This document shows positions 26,643-34,544 of a stretch of DNA of 64,000 bases, in pieces. The first letter of the stretch is position 1. Each line of letters begins with the position of its first letter. Origin of the DNA: Leucobacter luti. GTDB lineage: Bacteria > Actinomycetota > Actinomycetes > Actinomycetales > Microbacteriaceae. A program made the position numbers and the translations under genes. The stretch covers positions 1 through 64,000 of the forward strand of contig NZ_SHKI01000009.1 in the NCBI RefSeq assembly GCF_004217175.1, given 5' to 3'. Under the pieces are notes generated by a model. It did no database searches. It was not told where the DNA came from and worked only from the letters and a program-made list of their open reading frames with translations.

Positions 26643-28331
26643 ATGCCCCAGCGCGCATCAATACGCGACACCCGCGCCCACGAGATTCCCGCCCACCCGG
26701 GGACGCCCCGGGTCACCAGGCCACGCCGGGTGGTGGTGGTGGGAGGCGGTATTGCCGGGCTCGCCGCGGCCTGCGGGCTCGCGGAGCGGGGCGTCGAGGT
26801 CACGCTCATCGAGGCGGAGGACCGGCTGGGCGGCAGGGTGCGCTCGTGGGAGACCACGACCGCCGCGGGCGACGTCACCATGAGCCGCGGTTTCCACGCC
26901 TTCTTCCGGCAGTACTACAACCTGCGCGAGCTCCTTGCGCGTGCCGGCGACCTCGACGCGATGCTCAGCCCCATCGCCGATTACCCGGTGGTGAGCGCGC
27001 GGGGCGACGCCGACTCGTTCGCCAAGATCCCGCGGACGCCGCCGTGGAACTTCATGACCTTCGTGGCGCGCAGCCCGACCTTCCGGGCTAGGGACCTCGC
27101 GCGGGTGGATATCGACACGGCGCTCTCGCTGCTCGACGTCGACTTCCCTGAGACCTTCCGCGAGCTCGACGGGGTGAGCGCCGCGGAGTTCCTCGACCGG
27201 TTGCGGTTCCCCGAGCGGGCCCGCCACCTCGCGCTCGAGGTGTTCGCGCGCAGTTTCTTCGCCGACCCGAGCGATTTCTCGGCGGGCGAGCTCGTCGCGA
27301 TGTTCCACGCCTACTTCCTCGGTTCGGCCGAGGGGCTCCTCTTCGACGTGCCCCGCGACGACTTCGACACCTCGCTGTGGGCGCCGCTCGGGCAGGCGCT
27401 CGAGGCGTCCGGGGTGCGGCGGGTGACCGGCACGGTGACGCGCGTGGAGCGCGGCCAGACAGGATCACCGGCGCACTCGGGATCCGCAAGCAGGCCGGGA
27501 TCCGCGGCTCCCTCCGGCGCCGCGACCTCGCCCGGCTCCGCGACTCCGCCTGGCTCCGCGACTTCCGCTGGAGCCGGCGCCCAGCCCGGGCCCGAGTGGC
27601 GGGTCGTCACCGCCGACGGCGCGTGCGAGACCGCGGACGCAGTGGTGCTCGCCGCGGGCCCCGGAGCCACGCGCGAGATCGTGGCGGCCTCGCCCGGGAT
27701 CGGCTCGGAGGAGTGGCGGAAGAGCATCGACCGCATCGAGCTCGCGCCGCCATTCGCCGTGCTCCGGCTCTGGTTCGACGGCCCGGTGCAGCCCGATCGC
27801 GCCCCGTTCCTCGGCACCGCGGGATTCGGCCCGCTCGACAACGTCAGCGTGCTCGAACGGTTCGAGGCCGGCGCGGCGGAGTGGTCGCGCGAGCACGGCG
27901 GAAGCGTGGTCGAGCTCCACGCGTACGCGATCGACGCCGCCCACCTCGACGACCCGGCTCAGCAGCGGGAGCTCGCCGCACAGCTGCGCCGCGAGCTTGA
28001 GCGCGTGTACCCGGAGACCGCAGGCCTCACCGCGGTCTCGGAGATCCTGCTGATCGAGCGCGACTGTGCGCTCATCGGCACCGATTCCTGGGACGGCCGG
28101 CCGCGGGTGCGCACCCCGGTCCCCGGCCTCGCGCTCGCGGGTGACTGGGTGCGCAGCGACCTCCCGATCGCGCTCATGGAACGCGCCGCGACAACTGGCT
28201 GGATGGCCGCGAACGAGCTGCTGCGCGACTGGGGCGCCGCGGGGCACACGCTCTGGAGCGTGCCGACCCGGGGTCGCCACCGGTGGCCGAGAGTCTCCCG
28301 AGCGCTTATGGCGCGGCTGCCGGGGCGGTGA
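26643..28331 (+). CDS. crtU: FAD-dependent carotenoid ring desaturase/methyltransferase (CrtU-like)
   Basis: A 562-aa flavoprotein with dinucleotide motif VVVVGGGIAGLAAACGLAERG, GGRV, and the SRGFHAFFRQYYNLRELL segment that I associate with isorenieratene synthases (CrtU), which convert beta-rings to aromatic phi-rings. C-terminal FAD contact is PGLALAGDWVRSDLP. A 45-residue Gly/Ser/Pro/Ala-rich insert (about 277-322) is unusual and is encoded by imperfect 18-24 bp repeats. It lies last in the crt operon and its 3' end overlaps the convergent P450 gene by 26 bp. The main alternative is a generic amine-oxidase-like carotenoid oxidoreductase. Confidence 0.72.
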   Translation: MPQRASIRDTRAHEIPAHPGTPRVTRPRRVVVVGGGIAGLAAACGLAERGVEVTLIEAEDRLGGRVRSWETTTAAGDVTMSRGFHAFFRQYYNLRELLARAGDLDAMLSPIADYPVVSARGDADSFAKIPRTPPWNFMTFVARSPTFRARDLARVDIDTALSLLDVDFPETFRELDGVSAAEFLDRLRFPERARHLALEVFARSFFADPSDFSAGELVAMFHAYFLGSAEGLLFDVPRDDFDTSLWAPLGQALEASGVRRVTGTVTRVERGQTGSPAHSGSASRPGSAAPSGAATSPGSATPPGSATSAGAGAQPGPEWRVVTADGACETADAVVLAAGPGATREIVAASPGIGSEEWRKSIDRIELAPPFAVLRLWFDGPVQPDRAPFLGTAGFGPLDNVSVLERFEAGAAEWSREHGGSVVELHAYAIDAAHLDDPAQQRELAAQLRRELERVYPETAGLTAVSEILLIERDCALIGTDSWDGRPRVRTPVPGLALAGDWVRSDLPIALMERAATTGWMAANELLRDWGAAGHTLWSVPTRGRHRWPRVSRALMARLPGR

Positions 28332-29508
28332 AGCTCACCACCAGGCCGCGCAGCTGATACCCCTGCACGAGGGTGTCGAACCCGCGATCCGGCTGCCGCT
28401 CAAGCGTCGCCCCGGCGCGCAACAGCGTCACGAGGAGCGTGTCGGTCTCCATGAGTGCGAGGTGTGATCCCGGGCACCGATGCGCGCCGTCCCCAAAGCT
28501 CAGACCGGTGCGGGCCGCCGCGGGGAGCCCCCGGCCCGTCTCGATGGCCTCCGGATCTGGCCCAAACACCTCCGGATCGACGTTCGCCCGGCGCACGTTG
28601 ATGTCGACGAGGGTGTCCGGCGCGTACGGGCAGCCAGGAGCGGGCGACGCGACCCGCCGATAGATGTGCGACACGGGCGGCTCAAGCCGGATGATCTCGC
28701 TCAGCATCTCGGTGCGCTCCGCGATCTCCGCGCCGAGGTATCTCGCGCGCAGCTCCGAATCCTGCAGCAGCCGCAACAGGGCCATGCTCATGAACTCCCG
28801 CGTGGTCACCATCCCGGCGGTGCCGTAGGTGAGGCACTCCATCAGGATCTCGCGGGGCCGGTAGCCGTGTTCGAGCAGGTGGCTGATGATGTCGTCGGCC
28901 GGGCGCGCACGCCGCGCCCGGATCGCCGGACGCACGTCGCGCCAGTAGAAGCTCATGAGCGGCACCAGCGCGTCCTTCGCGGCGCGGGCCCACTGGCGCT
29001 GCGTGCGGCCGTGGTCGCGGCGGGTGTGGTCCACCGGCGGCTGCCGGAAGAACGCCTCGAGCCGCCGCGCGAGCGCCTCGGTATCACCGCCGCTCAGCCC
29101 CACGATCTCGGACGCGACGCGCACCGAGAAGAACAGCGCGAGATCGTCGATCCTGCTCGATCCCTCGCGCTTCGCCGCGTCAACCAGCCCCGCGGCCGTG
29201 CGCTCGATGAACGCGCGGTGCGTGTCTTCAAGGGTGCGCGGACTGAAAAACCTGACGAGTCGCTTCCGGTGCTCCAGGTGACCGGGGCCATCATCCATCA
29301 GGATCGGCCGGTGCCGGAACAGCCACCCGGGGATCCGCTCGGACGTGAACCCCGCCTGCGTGGTGGCACCCTTTGCGCGCAGGAGTGCCGCGCTCTCACT
29401 CACCCCGGAGAGCTCCACGACGCACTGGTCTCCGGGGTCCGGCGCGGCGTGCGGGTCCCGATCCGGATCGGGCTCCGGATCCTGATCCCGCCGCCCGCTC
29501 GCTCGCAT
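28306..29508 (-). CDS. Cytochrome P450
   Basis: A 400-aa bacterial P450. The heme-binding loop FGDGAHRCPG (338-347) has the Cys345 ligand, the K-helix ExxR is EIIR (271-274), and the I-helix reads AGMVTT (231-236), without the usual acid before Thr. The Asp/Pro-rich N-terminus is not a membrane anchor, so the protein is soluble. It is the last gene of a minus-strand operon with the BLUF gene and meets crtU tail-to-tail. A P450 beside crtU suggests hydroxylation of the aromatic carotenoid ring (dihydroxyisorenieratene-type product); this is inference. Confidence 0.88.
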   Translation of the reverse strand: MRASGRRDQDPEPDPDRDPHAAPDPGDQCVVELSGVSESAALLRAKGATTQAGFTSERIPGWLFRHRPILMDDGPGHLEHRKRLVRFFSPRTLEDTHRAFIERTAAGLVDAAKREGSSRIDDLALFFSVRVASEIVGLSGGDTEALARRLEAFFRQPPVDHTRRDHGRTQRQWARAAKDALVPLMSFYWRDVRPAIRARRARPADDIISHLLEHGYRPREILMECLTYGTAGMVTTREFMSMALLRLLQDSELRARYLGAEIAERTEMLSEIIRLEPPVSHIYRRVASPAPGCPYAPDTLVDINVRRANVDPEVFGPDPEAIETGRGLPAAARTGLSFGDGAHRCPGSHLALMETDTLLVTLLRAGATLERQPDRGFDTLVQGYQLRGLVVSFTAPAAAP

Positions 29509-29520
29509 GACCGCGCCCCG

Positions 29521-29967
29521 TTACGCGCGCCCGGATCGCGCGCGGAACCAGATAGTGAGCTCGTTGAGCGCCCGCATCACGTTTTCCGGGGAATCCGCGT
29601 GCTCGATCTCGGAGAACGTGTCGCGGAAGCCGGCCGGAGCCTCGCGCGTGGTCTCGCGCAACGCCTCGTAGCCCATGCGCCACGTCTCGAACCGGCGCTC
29701 CGCAATGTCGGTCTCGAGCAGGATCCGCAACCCGGTGTGGCGCGGGTCCGCGGCGATGTCGGCGTAGAGGGCACGGAGGGCGTCGTGCGGCCCCTCGATG
29801 TACTGCAGGAAGCGCCCGTTGCGGAAGAACAGGATCCCCGTAATTCCGAGCGCCTCGTTCTTCGCGCGCGCCCGCTCAAGCAGCTCGACCAGCTGCGTTT
29901 CGGCGACCGGCCCTGTCGCGTCACTCGAGTAGACGATTGCGCCGAGATCCGCGCGGTTACTGCTCAT
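29521..29967 (-). CDS. BLUF-domain blue-light sensor
   Basis: A 148-aa protein whose first 95-100 residues form a BLUF domain that binds FAD and senses blue light. The key photocycle residues are present: Tyr13 (IVYSS), Asn37 (NEALGITGIL), Gln55 (FLQYIEG) and the Trp96/Met98 pair (ETWRMGY). The remainder is a short helical C-terminal extension (about 105-148), as in other short BLUF proteins that signal through partners. It sits 12 bp before the P450 gene and overlaps the end of the 127-aa gene by 11 bp. It is likely to tie carotenoid-related expression or activity to light. Confidence 0.88.
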   Translation of the reverse strand: MSSNRADLGAIVYSSDATGPVAETQLVELLERARAKNEALGITGILFFRNGRFLQYIEGPHDALRALYADIAADPRHTGLRILLETDIAERRFETWRMGYEALRETTREAPAGFRDTFSEIEHADSPENVMRALNELTIWFRARSGRA

Positions 29968-30340
29968 CACGCGACTCCTCGTGCGCGCTGCGCGCCGCGG
30001 CCGGCCCAGCAGTGCCCAGGGCTGCCCCGGCCTCAGCCAGGCGCCCCATGGCGGGTTCCAGCCCGCTGAACAGGCCGAGCACCCGCGCACGGGCGTCGCA
30101 CACCTCGAAGAGGGCCGGTTCGATCTGATCGATAAACCCGACCATGTGGACGCCGACACTTGCCACGTAGAACCCATCCTCAACGCAGGACCAAGTGAGG
30201 GATAGCTCATCGCTACCGGGGAGCGCGTCTGTTCCCAAGGCCACCTCATTCGGTTCCGGTACCCGGTGCGAGATTCCGCACGGGCACGTCCTGACTCTCT
30301 TACGGTACTTGAAAACCGGGCCCGCGTCAGGGGTCGCCAC
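29957..30340 (-). CDS. Unknown 127-aa protein upstream of the BLUF gene
   Basis: First gene of the BLUF-P450 operon. The protein starts at a GTG and contains an early CPCG motif (residues 19-22), a central mixed region with a WSC and several hydrophobic strands (GFYVASVGVHMVGFIDQIEPALFEV is the core, shown here only by its parts), and an Ala-rich helical C-terminus that overlaps the BLUF start. I recognise no family. Its coupling to a short BLUF protein makes it a candidate partner or output component. Confidence 0.6.
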   Translation of the reverse strand: MATPDAGPVFKYRKRVRTCPCGISHRVPEPNEVALGTDALPGSDELSLTWSCVEDGFYVASVGVHMVGFIDQIEPALFEVCDARARVLGLFSGLEPAMGRLAEAGAALGTAGPAAARSAHEESRDEQ

Positions 30341-30432
30341 GCGAGTCGGCGAGACCCCGAAGCGCTGATCGGGGCCCGGTTTGCCCCATCGCCTCGGCAG
30401 CGGGATGGCGTATGGTGCTCAGCGGAGGCCCC

Positions 30433-31185
30433 ATGACGATCATGCAGCGCGCGCGGTGGTGGGCCGCGGACTACCTGGTCGCGGCGCGCTGGCAGCTGAG
30501 CTCCGCGCTGGGGCGGCAGGATCCGGTGGGTCTGAGCCGCGGGAGCGGCCGCCCGGTACTGATCCTGCCGGGCGTGTACGAGCCGTGGCGGTTCATGCTG
30601 CCGCTGATCACCGATCTCCACGGCCGCGGTCACCCCGTGCACGTGGTCGAACCGCTGCGTGCAAACCGGCTGCCGGTCGCGGCCGCGGCCGAGCTGGTCG
30701 TCGCGGCGCTCGTCGCGCGCGACCTCACCGACGTCACCATCGTGGGGCACAGCAAGGGCGGGCTGATTGGGAAGCACGTGATGGCGTTCGGCGAGGCGAC
30801 CCCGCGGGTGCGCAACATGGTCGCGATCGCCACCCCGTTTGGCGGGTCCCGCTACGCGCGGTACTTCCGCGGGCCGACCCTCCGCGCGTTCGCGCCCGAG
30901 GACGAGACGCTGTCGCGGCTGGGCCGGGAGACCGCGGTGAACTCGCGCATCACGTCCGTGTACCCCCGCTTCGACCCGCACATCCCCGAGCAGAGCGAGC
31001 TGCCGGGCGCGCGCAACGTGTGCGTGGACACCGGCGGCCACTTCAGAATCCTGGGGCACCCGCGCGCGATCGCCGAAGCGCGGCGGGCGGCCGGCGAGGC
31101 CGGCGAGGCCGGCACGACCGGCACGACCGGCACGGTTCGCCCCGCTGGTCCGGCCGGCCCGGACGCTGATCCGGCACCGGGCTGA
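30433..31185 (+). CDS. Alpha/beta-hydrolase, lipase-like
   Basis: A 250-aa alpha/beta hydrolase. The oxyanion region is VLILPGVYEPWRF, the nucleophile elbow is GHSKGG, and a later Asp and a His (DTGGHFRILGHP) complete a triad. ATG 30433 has GCGGAGG 6 nt upstream. The C-terminus ends in a Gly/Ala/Thr/Pro-rich tail encoded by 9-bp direct repeats (about 31093-31140). No signal peptide is evident. It resembles triacylglycerol-lipase-type esterases of actinobacteria. It starts divergently from the BLUF operon. Confidence 0.8.
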   Translation: MTIMQRARWWAADYLVAARWQLSSALGRQDPVGLSRGSGRPVLILPGVYEPWRFMLPLITDLHGRGHPVHVVEPLRANRLPVAAAAELVVAALVARDLTDVTIVGHSKGGLIGKHVMAFGEATPRVRNMVAIATPFGGSRYARYFRGPTLRAFAPEDETLSRLGRETAVNSRITSVYPRFDPHIPEQSELPGARNVCVDTGGHFRILGHPRAIAEARRAAGEAGEAGTTGTTGTVRPAGPAGPDADPAPG

Positions 31186-31277
31186 GTTCGTGCCCCGGCG
31201 CGCTGTGCCCACGGCACGCGCGGCGCTAGGCTGGCCCACACCTGAACACTGACCGCGCGAGCGCGAGGAGCCACAGC

Positions 31278-31634
31278 ATGGCAGAGAACCAGCACGACAC
31301 CGACTGGCGCGCGGCGACGGTCGCCGCAGCGCGCACCGCGATCCTGGCTGCGGATCCGGCGATCGCCGAGGAGCAGAAGTGGGCGAAGGCGTCCAACCCC
31401 GACGGGGTCCCCACGTTCTCGCTCGACGGCCTCATCTGCACCGTCGAGACCTACCGCGACAAGGTGAAACTCACGTTCGCGCGCGGTGCGGCGGTGCCGG
31501 ATCCGGACGGGCTGTTCAACGCGAGCCTCGCGGCGGGGACCCGGCGCGCGATCGACCTGCACGAGGGCGACGAACTCGACGGGGTCGCGCTCACCGAGCT
31601 CGTGCGCCGCGCGGTGGCGGTCAACCGGGACTAG
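31278..31634 (+). CDS. DUF1801-domain protein
   Basis: A 118-aa protein of the DUF1801 (YdhG-like) fold, with KWAKASNPDGVPTFSLDGLICTV as its central strand-loop-strand portion (shown in part) and a RDKVKLTFARGAAV stretch. Function of the family is unclear. The start has a GAGGAG-type ribosome site (CGAGGAGCC). Its stop overlaps the end of the convergent nucleosidase gene by 4 bp. Confidence 0.78.
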   Translation: MAENQHDTDWRAATVAAARTAILAADPAIAEEQKWAKASNPDGVPTFSLDGLICTVETYRDKVKLTFARGAAVPDPDGLFNASLAAGTRRAIDLHEGDELDGVALTELVRRAVAVNRD

Positions 31635-32200
31635 GCGAGGCGGGCGTCCCAGAACTCGCGCAGCTGCGCGCTCTTGCGGAACACGATCGTGTCCCAGTCC
31701 TCGTCGGTCGTGGCGCTGTCGGCGAAGTCGGACGGGATCTTGAAGAGCTGCAGCGGCACGTCGAAGCGCGCGCACACGCTTGCGTAGGCGTACGCCTCCA
31801 TGTCGACGAGCGCTGCCCCGAGCCCCGCGATGTGCGCGCGCTGCGCGTCATCCTTCACGAACACGTCGCCCGTGGCGATCGTCGCCGTGCGTTCGGGCAG
31901 CAGCACCTCGCCAGCTGGCTCGAACTCGGGGGACGGCAGCGAGAAGTCGTGCTGCACCACGCGGGTCACCTGGACCACGTCTTCGAGGCTGAGCCGGTCC
32001 GGGCCGTCGCCCACGACGCCGGCGGTGCCGAGCACCACGACCCGCCCGACCGGTGCCTCCGCGGGAGCCTCGGCGAGCGCCGCGGCGAGCGCGACCGCTC
32101 CCTGCACCTTGCCGACACCGGTCACCAGGTGCGGCACGTCTGCGAAGGCGGAGGCCTCGTCCCGGTGTGCAAATACGAGCAGCGTGGTGGACTCCGTCAT
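31631..32200 (-). CDS. Nucleosidase of the MTA/SAH (Pfs-like) family
   Basis: A 189-aa nucleosidase, shorter than the usual 230-aa enzymes. It has TGVGKVQGAVALAAAL near residues 27-42, GTAGVVGDGPD, and the conserved VDMEAYAYASVC segment (about 132-143) with the ribose-binding Met-Glu and the catalytic-type acidic residue later (PSDFADSATTD). It likely cleaves 5'-methylthioadenosine, S-adenosylhomocysteine or a related nucleoside to the base. luxS lies 900 bp away, and together they would complete SAH detoxification. Truncation at the N-terminus cannot be excluded. Confidence 0.75.
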   Translation of the reverse strand: MTESTTLLVFAHRDEASAFADVPHLVTGVGKVQGAVALAAALAEAPAEAPVGRVVVLGTAGVVGDGPDRLSLEDVVQVTRVVQHDFSLPSPEFEPAGEVLLPERTATIATGDVFVKDDAQRAHIAGLGAALVDMEAYAYASVCARFDVPLQLFKIPSDFADSATTDEDWDTIVFRKSAQLREFWDARLA

Positions 32201-32539
32201 GTCTGGTTCTCCCCTGCGCCCGAGCGCTTCGCGAATGAATTCCGGACCAAGACTAGCGTTTTTCGAAGACTTGTTCTAAACTGAGGGAAGCTCACAAGTA
32301 GCTCGCGTGATTTTCCTCGAATCTCGAAGGAATGCCTCCCGCTCCGCGATGTGCAACTTGTAGCTTCTGATGCACACCGGTCATCCATAGGGCCGCGCAT
32401 CTTGCTTCGTCGGCGTTTGGCCTGCACTCACCGGAGTGCTCCAGTTCCGACGCAGCCCAGGCTCGATCTCGAGCCCCGCACCCGCGAGAAAGACTTGGCG
32501 GGTTCCGCACCACGACGGTGCGGCGCGAAAGGACACACC
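32201..32539. other. Intergenic region between divergent genes
   Basis: About 340 bp without a convincing gene. It contains an AT-richer patch (32260-32290) with TCGAAGACTTGTTCTA at 32263-32278, which differs at two positions from the actinobacterial LexA consensus TCGAAC-N4-GTTCGA. A second moderately AT-rich stretch follows near 32300-32360. Promoters for both flanking genes are expected here, but none is clear enough to place. Confidence 0.4.
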
Positions 32540-32845
32540 ATGACTTACCACTCAACACACACGACTCGCGACGCCGCGAAGTCGCAGCGCGCAGCGCTGC
32601 GTACCCCGTACCACTCCCTCGGCAACGAGACCGAGATGCGCGTGCCCGGCTGGGCGCAGCACCGCTCGGTCTACCGCACGTCGGGCCGCACGCTCTACCT
32701 CGTCGAGACCGACCGTCCCGCCGAGGCGCGCCGCGACCTCGAGCGCCTCACCCGCTCCGGGTGGGACGTGCGCGTCGAGCCGGCTCAGGCCGGTGAGATG
32801 ACTCGCATCGCACTCACGCGCAGCGACGTCGCGCGCGCCGCGTAG
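32540..32845 (+). CDS. Small hypothetical protein (101 aa)
   Basis: ATG 32540 follows AAAGGA at good spacing. The protein is basic and lacks hydrophobic segments; it starts with a His/Thr-rich stretch ([11 protein letters not shown]), has a central [17 protein letters not shown] strand region, and a helix of Arg/Glu-rich character ([13 protein letters not shown]). No family recognised. Strong codon bias toward G/C at third positions supports it as coding. A repeat and a terminator follow it. Confidence 0.65.
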   Translation: MTYHSTHTTRDAAKSQRAALRTPYHSLGNETEMRVPGWAQHRSVYRTSGRTLYLVETDRPAEARRDLERLTRSGWDVRVEPAQAGEMTRIALTRSDVARAA

Positions 32846-32848
32846 CCG

Positions 32849-32902
32849 CCGCTCGGCGCGCAGCTTCCGTTCGGCGCGCAGCCGCCGTTCGGCGCGCAGC
32901 GT
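32849..32902. repeat. Three tandem copies of an 18-bp unit
   Basis: The unit CCG(C/T)TCGGCGCGCAGC plus two bases repeats three times without gaps, starting just past the stop of the 101-aa gene. It is a simple local expansion. Confidence 0.75.
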
Positions 32903-32940
32903 GCGGACGATACTCGGCCGCGCGCTGCGCACTCGCCGTC

Positions 32941-32982
32941 ACGCCGGGCAGCCCGGATCCTCGGATCCCCGCTGCCCGGCGT
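32941..32982 (+). terminator. Rho-independent terminator after the 101-aa gene
   Basis: ACGCCGGGCAGC (32941-32952) pairs perfectly with GCTGCCCGGCGT (32971-32982); an inner GGATCC pair extends the stem, and TTCTGTGT follows. Confidence 0.75.
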
Positions 32983-33105
32983 TTCTGTGTGCACCGCCGG
33001 TCCTGCGGCCCCCGCGCGCGCCGCGGTGTCGCCGCGGCGACTCCGCGGTGTCGCCGTGTGACGCGCGCCCGCTCGCGGTCAGAGATCCGTCGCTACACTT
33101 GCCGC

Positions 33106-33597
33106 ATGAGCGACGTCGAACTTGCCGAAGTAGAGAGCTTCTCCCTCGACCACACCAAAGTCCTTGCGCCCTATGTGCGCCTCATTGGCGTCGAACGCGG
33201 CCCCAAGGGTGACGCGATCTCAAACTTCGACGTCCGCCTCGTGCAGCCGAACGAGCAGGAGATCCCCACCGCCGGGCTGCACACCATTGAGCACACGCTC
33301 GCGGCGCTGCTCCGCACCCGATTCGACGGCCTCATCGACATCTCGCCGTTCGGCTGCCGCACGGGCTTCCACCTCATTGCCTGGGGTGAGCCGAGCGTTG
33401 AGACCGTCGCGGCGGCGATCAAGTCAGCGCTCGACGACCTCGCGCACCGCGTGACCTGGGCCGACGTGCCCGGCACCGAGGCGATCAGCTGCGGCAACTA
33501 CCGCGACCACAGCCTGCACTCGGCGCAGGAGTGGGCGAAGGTCGTGCTGGATCGGGGCATCAGCCTCGATCCGTTCGATCGCTCACGTATCGCGTAG
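33106..33597 (+). CDS. luxS: S-ribosylhomocysteine lyase
   Basis: A 163-aa Fe/Zn enzyme that splits S-ribosylhomocysteine to homocysteine and the AI-2 precursor. The metal ligands are HTIEH (59-63) and Cys129 (ISCGNY), and the catalytic Cys84 is in FGCRTGFH. Length is normal. The ATG at 33106 is the family start. With the nucleosidase at 31631 it forms the Pfs/LuxS route for S-adenosylhomocysteine recycling, the alternative to SahH. Confidence 0.96.
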   Translation: MSDVELAEVESFSLDHTKVLAPYVRLIGVERGPKGDAISNFDVRLVQPNEQEIPTAGLHTIEHTLAALLRTRFDGLIDISPFGCRTGFHLIAWGEPSVETVAAAIKSALDDLAHRVTWADVPGTEAISCGNYRDHSLHSAQEWAKVVLDRGISLDPFDRSRIA

Positions 33598-33610
33598 CGC
33601 AGCCCGCCCC

Positions 33611-33943
33611 GTGCACGTAGAGTTCGCCGCGACCCCGTACCCGTGGGAGGCGCGCACGCAGCTGTGGGTGTTCGTCGATCTCCCCGCGCCGTTGGCCGCA
33701 GACATCGCCGAGATTCCCCGGCCCCGGGCCGGATTCGGTGCCGTCCGTGTCGAGGCAAGGATCGGGCTCACCGTCTGGCGCACCTCGATCTTCCCCGGCG
33801 GGCAGGGCGGCGGCGCGAGCTCCGACGGCGACCCGGCCCCCGAGCCCGGCTACATCCTCCCCCTCAAAAAGGCGGTGCGCGTGGCTGAGGGCGTGGAGCT
33901 CGGCCGCGAGGTGACGATCGGGCTCACCGTCCTCGACCTGTAG
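33611..33943 (+). CDS. DUF1905-domain protein
   Basis: A 110-aa protein of the DUF1905 family, a small beta-barrel-like fold. Diagnostic pieces are LWVFVDLP, ADIAEIPRPRAGFGAVRV, WRTSIFP and YILPLKKAVRVAEGVELG. It starts at a GTG 13 bp after the luxS stop, so it may be co-transcribed. A Gly/Ser-rich loop (GGQGGGASSDGDPAPEPG) is a species-level expansion. The family's role is unknown. Confidence 0.85.
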   Translation: MHVEFAATPYPWEARTQLWVFVDLPAPLAADIAEIPRPRAGFGAVRVEARIGLTVWRTSIFPGGQGGGASSDGDPAPEPGYILPLKKAVRVAEGVELGREVTIGLTVLDL

Positions 33944-34544
33944 GCGCGGGCCGGGGCGCGTGGCCCGGCCTGGGCGCGCGGCCCGGCCACCCGACCCGGC
34001 CCGCAGATCCGACCCCCTACGCCACATCCGACCCGCTTCGCGCGGGCCCACCGCCGCAGAACCGGGTCGGATCTGCGCGGACGGGTCGGATCTGCGACAT
34101 GGTCGCAGTGCAGGTGCAGGTGCAGGTGCCGACTGAGCGCGGACACCGAGCCCCTGCGCAGCGCAGCCTCCATCTGGCCGACCGGCCGTGCCCTCGGGCA
34201 CCCGGCCAGGCCCGGCCCGAGGCGGCGCGGCGCGGCTCAGCGCGTACGCCCTGCCCAGCGCGGACGCCCTGCCCAGCCGCCCAGCCCGGCCCGGCCCGCA
34301 GATCCGACCCCCTACGCCACATCCGACCCGCTTCGCGCGGGCCCACCGCCCCAGAACCGGGTCGGATCTGCGCGGGCGGGTCGGATCTGAGACACAGTCG
34401 CGGTGCAGGCGCCGGTGTCAACTGAGCTCGGGCGCCGAGCCCCTCCGCGGACGGGTCGGATCAGCGCGGACGGGTCGGATCAGCGCGGACGGGCCGGGCC
34501 AGGCACCCGCGCCCCGCGGCGCCGCGCCGCGGGCAGCGTGAGCC
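33944..34544. repeat. Duplicated palindromic repeat with GGGTCGGAT words
   Basis: This 600-bp gap between convergent genes has no clear gene. A block of about 115-120 bp at 33995-34114 recurs at 34290-34409 with only a few differences. Each copy contains CGCAGATCCGACCC near its left and GGGTCGGATCTGCG near its right, perfect 14-bp inverted arms about 60 bp apart, plus a shorter inner palindrome CGCTTCGCGCGGG. A third cluster near 34447-34500 carries three tandem copies of the GCGCGGACGGGTCGGATCA unit, the last diverged. Flanks are extremely GC-rich and Ala/Pro-like in every frame. Origin and role are unknown. Confidence 0.75.

Noticed and set aside
32292..32558. An 88-aa minus-strand open frame in the gap
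   Set aside because: No ribosome site, no family features, and it runs against the start of the 101-aa gene.
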